64,000 bases of DNA. Origin: Alphaproteobacteria bacterium (GTDB taxonomy: Bacteria > Pseudomonadota > Alphaproteobacteria > Micropepsales > Micropepsaceae). The first letter of the stretch is position 1, and each line of letters begins with the position of its first letter. The stretch covers positions 1-64,000 of the forward strand of contig JAJPHG010000015.1 in NCBI GenBank assembly GCA_021325375.1, read 5' to 3'. Shown here one piece after another: positions 63,467 to 64,000 of this stretch. A program made the position numbers and the translations under genes. The notes beneath the pieces were generated by a model. That model was not told where the DNA came from and ran no database searches. It saw nothing but the letters and a program-made list of their open reading frames with translations.

Positions 63467-63557
63467 GTCATGGCCGCCCTTGAGGCGGCCATCCAGAGTC
63501 GTTTCGCTCGCTGACGCTCGCTCGCTGGGTGGCCGGGTCAAGCCGGCCATGACGATC
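63467..63557. repeat. GTCATGGCC-type dispersed palindromic repeat, copy 3
   Basis: CGTCATGGCCGCCC and CGGCCATCCAGAG on the left mirror CTGGGTGGCC and CGGCCATGACG on the right, with a spacer of CTCGCTGACGCTCGCTCGC repeats. It lies between the convergent PLP-enzyme and helicase genes and strongly resembles copy 2 at 24795. Confidence 0.75.
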
Positions 63558-63561
63558 GGGA

Positions 63562-64000
<439 letters not shown>

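Overview
The window is a GC-rich (roughly two-thirds G+C), densely coded stretch of an alphaproteobacterial chromosome. The lineage call rests on gene content: two IalB-type proteins, a short XRE regulator of the PraR/PhrR kind, MlaA, and GTCATGGCC-type dispersed palindromes. I cannot name the genus; a Rhizomicrobium/Micropepsaceae-like or Rhizobiales-like organism is only a guess. I found 53 protein genes, no rRNA, tRNA or CRISPR array, no transposase, and no gene-free gap longer than 300 bases. The largest gap (about 230 bases, 46735-46963) is filled by a nested palindrome.

Layout. 1-6.4 kb: WrbA (partial), pirin and a divergent LysR regulator, a small secreted protein, a hibernation factor, hutI-hutU of histidine degradation and a small membrane protein. 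6.3-20.3 kb: a surface-polysaccharide island with two sulfotransferases, a very large GT4 glycosyltransferase, TPR proteins, a heparinase II/III protein with a long Lys/Ala-rich repeat N-terminus, a GT cut off after its acceptor domain, and a KpsM/KpsT/KpsE-like capsule exporter. The KpsT homologue has lost every recognisable ATPase motif. 20.4-24.8 kb: UDP-GlcNAc 2-epimerase, the pentose-phosphate genes pgl and gnd, and a phosphonate monoester hydrolase/sulfatase. 24.9-34.4 kb: two GT-C-like membrane proteins, a GH18-CE4-GT2 fusion enzyme, an AI-2E-family membrane protein, an FAA hydrolase and an XRE regulator. 34.5-43.8 kb: a Wzx/Wzy-type exopolysaccharide operon (deacetylase, priming sugar transferase, WecG/TagA-type GT, flippase, two GT2 enzymes, polymerase/ligase, Wzz with a degenerate tyrosine-kinase domain).

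43.9-56.1 kb is an envelope region: two IalB proteins, an RND efflux operon (adaptor plus two permeases, MdtABC-like), MlaA, and a Tat-exported molybdoenzyme with its b-type cytochrome. 56.2-64 kb: a seven-repeat beta-propeller-like secreted protein, a pair of overlapping acyl-CoA dehydrogenases, a lower-GC trio of small genes including a DUF7689-like protein, a thiolase, a Cys/Met-metabolism PLP enzyme, and the end of a DEAD-box helicase gene.

Taken together, the window encodes two separate surface-glycan routes: one ABC-transporter type, probably making a sulfated, heparinase-trimmed glycan, and one Wzx/Wzy type. A synthase-like fusion enzyme adds a third. Large palindromic repeats sit in gene ends, mostly between convergent genes, and probably double as terminators. 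The most unusual items are the motif-less KpsT, the Lys-rich heparinase, the truncated GT beside an opposite-strand lower-GC gene, the RND adaptor with a Cys-rich tail, and the lower-GC small-gene module at 59.7-61.0 kb.
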